From: an uncultured Prevotella sp.
GTDB taxonomy: Bacteria > Bacteroidota > Bacteroidia > Bacteroidales > Bacteroidaceae
DNA length: 33,629 bases
Assembly: GCA_905234265.1 (NCBI GenBank)
Contig: CAJOHJ010000019.1
Coordinates: 1 to 33,629 of the forward strand
Reading direction: 5' to 3'
Shown: positions 32,089 to 33,629 of the stretch, piece by piece
How positions within the stretch are numbered: position 1 is the stretch's first letter
Layout of the letters: each line of letters starts with the position of its first letter
The notes under the pieces: generated by a model
Told to the model about the DNA's origin: nothing
The model's input: only the letters and a program-made list of their open reading frames with translations
Databases searched by the model: none
Translations under genes and position numbers: made by a program

Positions 32089-32206
32089 ATGAAAAAGAAA
32101 TATATGAAGCCACAGAGTAGTGGAACTGCAACACAAGTGCCAGTTACTGGCTGGCAGCGGTGACCCCACAAGGGAAGTACCCTGGTGGGACGGCGAGGGC
32201 GATTAA
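32089..32206 (+). pseudogene. Small leader-like protein, frameshifted (module 2)
   Basis: The ATG frame reads MKKKYMKPQ then out-of-frame residues to a stop at 32161. The +1 frame from 32117 reads VVELQHKCQLLAGS and continues GDPTREVPWWDGEGD to TAA at 32204-32206. Joined, this matches the pattern of the small protein of module 1 (KP...LAGS, acidic Trp-containing tail) minus about two residues. A 5-nt loss near 32116, perhaps between CAG repeats, would explain it. As it stands only a 24-residue product is made. Confidence 0.7.
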
Positions 32207-32252
32207 CGCCTCCATTTGATAAGGATATTCCCCAAGGGTCATGGAGCCCGTA

Positions 32253-32367
32253 CCTTCGCCCCACGGAGGCGGCACCTTCGCCCCATGAAGGCGGCACCTT
32301 CGCCCCACGGAGGCGGCACCTTCCTGTTTGTTCCATGGGGTGGAACACTTTGTTCCATGGGGTGGAA
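32253..32367. repeat. 22-bp tandem arrays in the right-hand gap
   Basis: Three 22-bp units (32253, 32275 and 32297) contain CCTTCGCCCCACGGAGG, the middle one with ATGA in place of ACGG; a partial starts at 32319. Directly after are two copies of TTTGTTCCATGGGGTGGAA (32327 and 32349), again 22 bp apart. Each holds a TTCCA/TGGAA hairpin. The arrays fill the middle of the 421-bp gap 32207-32627, which has no gene. The rest is AT-rich sequence, a GTTGCAAGG repeat (32518-32542) and the alternating tract at 32555. Confidence 0.8.
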
Positions 32368-32554
32368 TATAAAATCCCCTTGGTTGTAATCTATGGTTGG
32401 GATGCTTCCTCGCTCCCCAAAGACATAAATGAGTCTGTTTACAACACGTTTTTTATCCCCTTTTTGCATCAAAATCGCCATTCGTTGTCACCCTTAACAC
32501 GCTGATTCTCAAGTAGTGTTGCAAGGTGGCAACGGTTGCAAGGGTAAAAAACTT

Positions 32555-32576
32555 TATGTATGCGCGCGTGCGCGCG
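32555..32576. other. Alternating purine-pyrimidine tract
   Basis: Twenty-two bases alternate pyrimidine and purine without a break, mostly CG/TG steps (core TGCGCGCGTGCGCGCG). Such DNA can flip to Z-form under negative supercoiling. It lies just downstream of the leftward gene 32628-33452, where transcription-driven supercoiling is expected to be positive, so any effect is uncertain. Confidence 0.5.
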
Positions 32577-32627
32577 AAGATTCGATACTCATACCAAACA
32601 ATAAATAAAACGGGGTCGCCCTCAATT

Positions 32628-33452
32628 TCAATGATACGTATAGGTCATTCTCATGGAGACGTAGCCCTTGGGCCATTTCACTTTGTCCAGGAAGAATTTT
32701 GCAGAGCCATGTGACAGCAGGAACAGGTCGGGTCTCACTTCCTTGAACTCATACTGCATGTTGTTCTGTTTCTCCTGCCAGTTGATGCGTGATATCTGCC
32801 AGCAGCCATCAGCGATATGCACCCTCATGTTGTCGAGTTTCACAATATAGAACGTCCTGTTGCCCTTGGTGTAACTGCCCACATATTCCATGCCCGTCTC
32901 TTTCTTCTTCCTGTATTTCTTCTGCAGTTCCTTCACTTTCTCGCGAACCCTCTTATAGAACTGGTCATATACGTTGGCGCTCATCATGCCATCGTGTTTC
33001 AGAAACGACTTGATCTGCTTCTCCGTCAGTTCCTGTTTCATCTCCACCATCCGTACATTCGAGGTCGTGATCCTGCCGTTGTTGAACAGCACGTCCTCTG
33101 CCATCGTGATACCGAAATGCTTATGTTCCCTAAGGGCGGTCACGATAGGTCCGTAACCTGCCAGGCGGGCAGCGAAGGTGATGGTCCTGCGGTGGGGGAA
33201 CTTCGTCAGGTCAATATCCTTCTCCAGTTGGCAGGTCACCGAGTAGCGCAGTGCCCTGACCCGTTTTTTGAGCGGCTGGGAATTGGCAAGCACCTTCTTC
33301 AGCAGGTACTCCTCGAAGGTCATGCCCTCGGGCAGTACCACCGTCTCGGCAAGATGGAGTGAATAGGCAATATCCTCGTCCTCATCTTGTGCGTGAACAT
33401 TCAATGTCACGAGTAAAACCGCAAGCGTAAAAATTAATCGTATTATTTTCAT
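32628..33452 (-). CDS. Exported protein of unknown function
   Basis: A 274-residue exported protein with signal peptide (1-21, VHA-Q) and an acidic mature start (DEDEDIAY). It then has LPEGMTFEEYLLKKVL, a helical middle rich in Lys (about 150-190, with VREKVKELQKKYRKK), and a beta-rich end (NRTFYIVKLDNMRVHI, WPKGYVSMRMTYTY). No lipobox or catalytic motif was seen and I do not recognise a family. Its promoter is excellent: TTTG (minus, 33507-33504) and TATCTTTG (33483-33476) with a 20-nt spacer, starting about 30 nt before the ATG. It seems to be a single-gene unit. Confidence 0.8.
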   Translation of the reverse strand: MKIIRLIFTLAVLLVTLNVHAQDEDEDIAYSLHLAETVVLPEGMTFEEYLLKKVLANSQPLKKRVRALRYSVTCQLEKDIDLTKFPHRRTITFAARLAGYGPIVTALREHKHFGITMAEDVLFNNGRITTSNVRMVEMKQELTEKQIKSFLKHDGMMSANVYDQFYKRVREKVKELQKKYRKKKETGMEYVGSYTKGNRTFYIVKLDNMRVHIADGCWQISRINWQEKQNNMQYEFKEVRPDLFLLSHGSAKFFLDKVKWPKGYVSMRMTYTYH

Positions 33453-33475
33453 TTCCTTTCATGATGTGTTCGTTG

Positions 33476-33507
33476 CAAAGATACGAATAAGTGAGTAAAA
33501 TGCCAAA
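33476..33507 (-). promoter_or_regulatory. Promoter of the leftward exported protein
   Basis: On the minus strand, TTTG (33507-33504), a 20-nt spacer and TATCTTTG followed by C (33483-33475). This is the same ideal geometry as the argR promoter, giving a short leader. Confidence 0.8.
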
Positions 33508-33529
33508 TATTCTCCTCGATAATTACAGA

Positions 33530-33560
33530 GAGGGGCGGTCAAACATGTTGACCACCCCTC
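33530..33560. terminator. Strong hairpin at the right edge
   Basis: GAGGGG-c-GGTCAA (33530-33542) pairs with TTGACC-a-CCCCTC (33548-33560) around a short loop; the single unpaired C-A is in the middle. Neither side has a long T-run. It most likely ends a leftward gene whose stop is at 33595-33597, insulating the promoter at 33476-33507. Confidence 0.6.
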
Positions 33561-33594
33561 TTATCTATTCAGTGTTTGTGTCGGAAGGTAGTTC

Positions 33595-33629
33595 TTATAC
33601 AATACCCTGGCTCATCATGGCGGAAGCCA
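33595..33629 (-). CDS. Possible 3' end of a leftward gene (partial)
   Basis: On the minus strand the last 35 bases read open as ASAMMSQGIV then TAA (stop at plus 33595-33597), followed 35 bp on by the hairpin at 33530-33560. The spacing is what a gene end would show. Eleven codons are too few to identify a family. Confidence 0.3.
   Translation of the reverse strand, partial: ASAMMSQGIV

Noticed and set aside
32185..32505. Frames on both strands through the right-hand repeats
   Set aside because: They owe their length to the 22-bp arrays and have no start context, signal or motif.

Overview
The window looks like chromosomal DNA from a Bacteroidales bacterium, most likely Prevotella or a close relative. 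Four things point there. Promoters carry the Bacteroidetes -7 box TAnnTTTG, and Shine-Dalgarno sites are scarce. The gene order ftsX-DUF3098-uppP-truB-queA-folK is typical of the order. Secreted proteins end in a short YDLxGRR...KGxYIxNGKK-type tail like type IX secretion sorting signals. The arginine genes are ordered as in Bacteroidales. All calls come from reading the sequence; no database search was run.

Layout, left to right. A leftward lipoprotein (183-1229) with its own terminator. A rightward housekeeping run (1456-5867): ftsX, a DUF3098 membrane protein, uppP, truB, queA, folK, covering division, cell-wall lipid recycling, tRNA modification and folate. Then a secreted GH28 pectin-type hydrolase, a C10 (streptopain-like) protease, a GNAT-like protein, and nrdD-nrdG for anaerobic dNTP synthesis (6012-13882). 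A hemolysin III-type membrane protein follows in convergent orientation. Next is a six-gene rightward run (14851-20677) of exported proteins of unknown role, ending in a papain-fold transglutaminase-like protein. A leftward conserved protein comes next, divergent from a pair of histidine-phosphatase paralogues (21478-24023); the second has lost its catalytic histidine. The arginine operon argR-GNAT-argG-pspC-argC (24109-27697) ends in a strong terminator, then a tRNA with anticodon CAT.

Right of the tRNA (28000-32210) the DNA changes character. There are att-like inverted repeats, then two copies of one module: a structured leader RNA candidate, a secreted protein with a C-terminal sorting tail, and a small protein starting with a KP...LAGS leader-like segment. 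Three of the four module genes carry a frameshift, while none of the older genes do. The window closes with a repeat-rich gap and a leftward exported protein.

Two themes stand out as possibly undescribed. One is the six-gene envelope operon, with two paralogous small proteins, two proteins that may have CsgG/TolB-like folds, and a transglutaminase-like enzyme. The other is tandem repetition with a period of 21-22 bp at six or more unrelated places: inside folK, after folK, before nrdD, in the nrdG 3' gap, inside the transglutaminase gene and before the right-hand gene. The repeat sequence differs each time but the period is the same.
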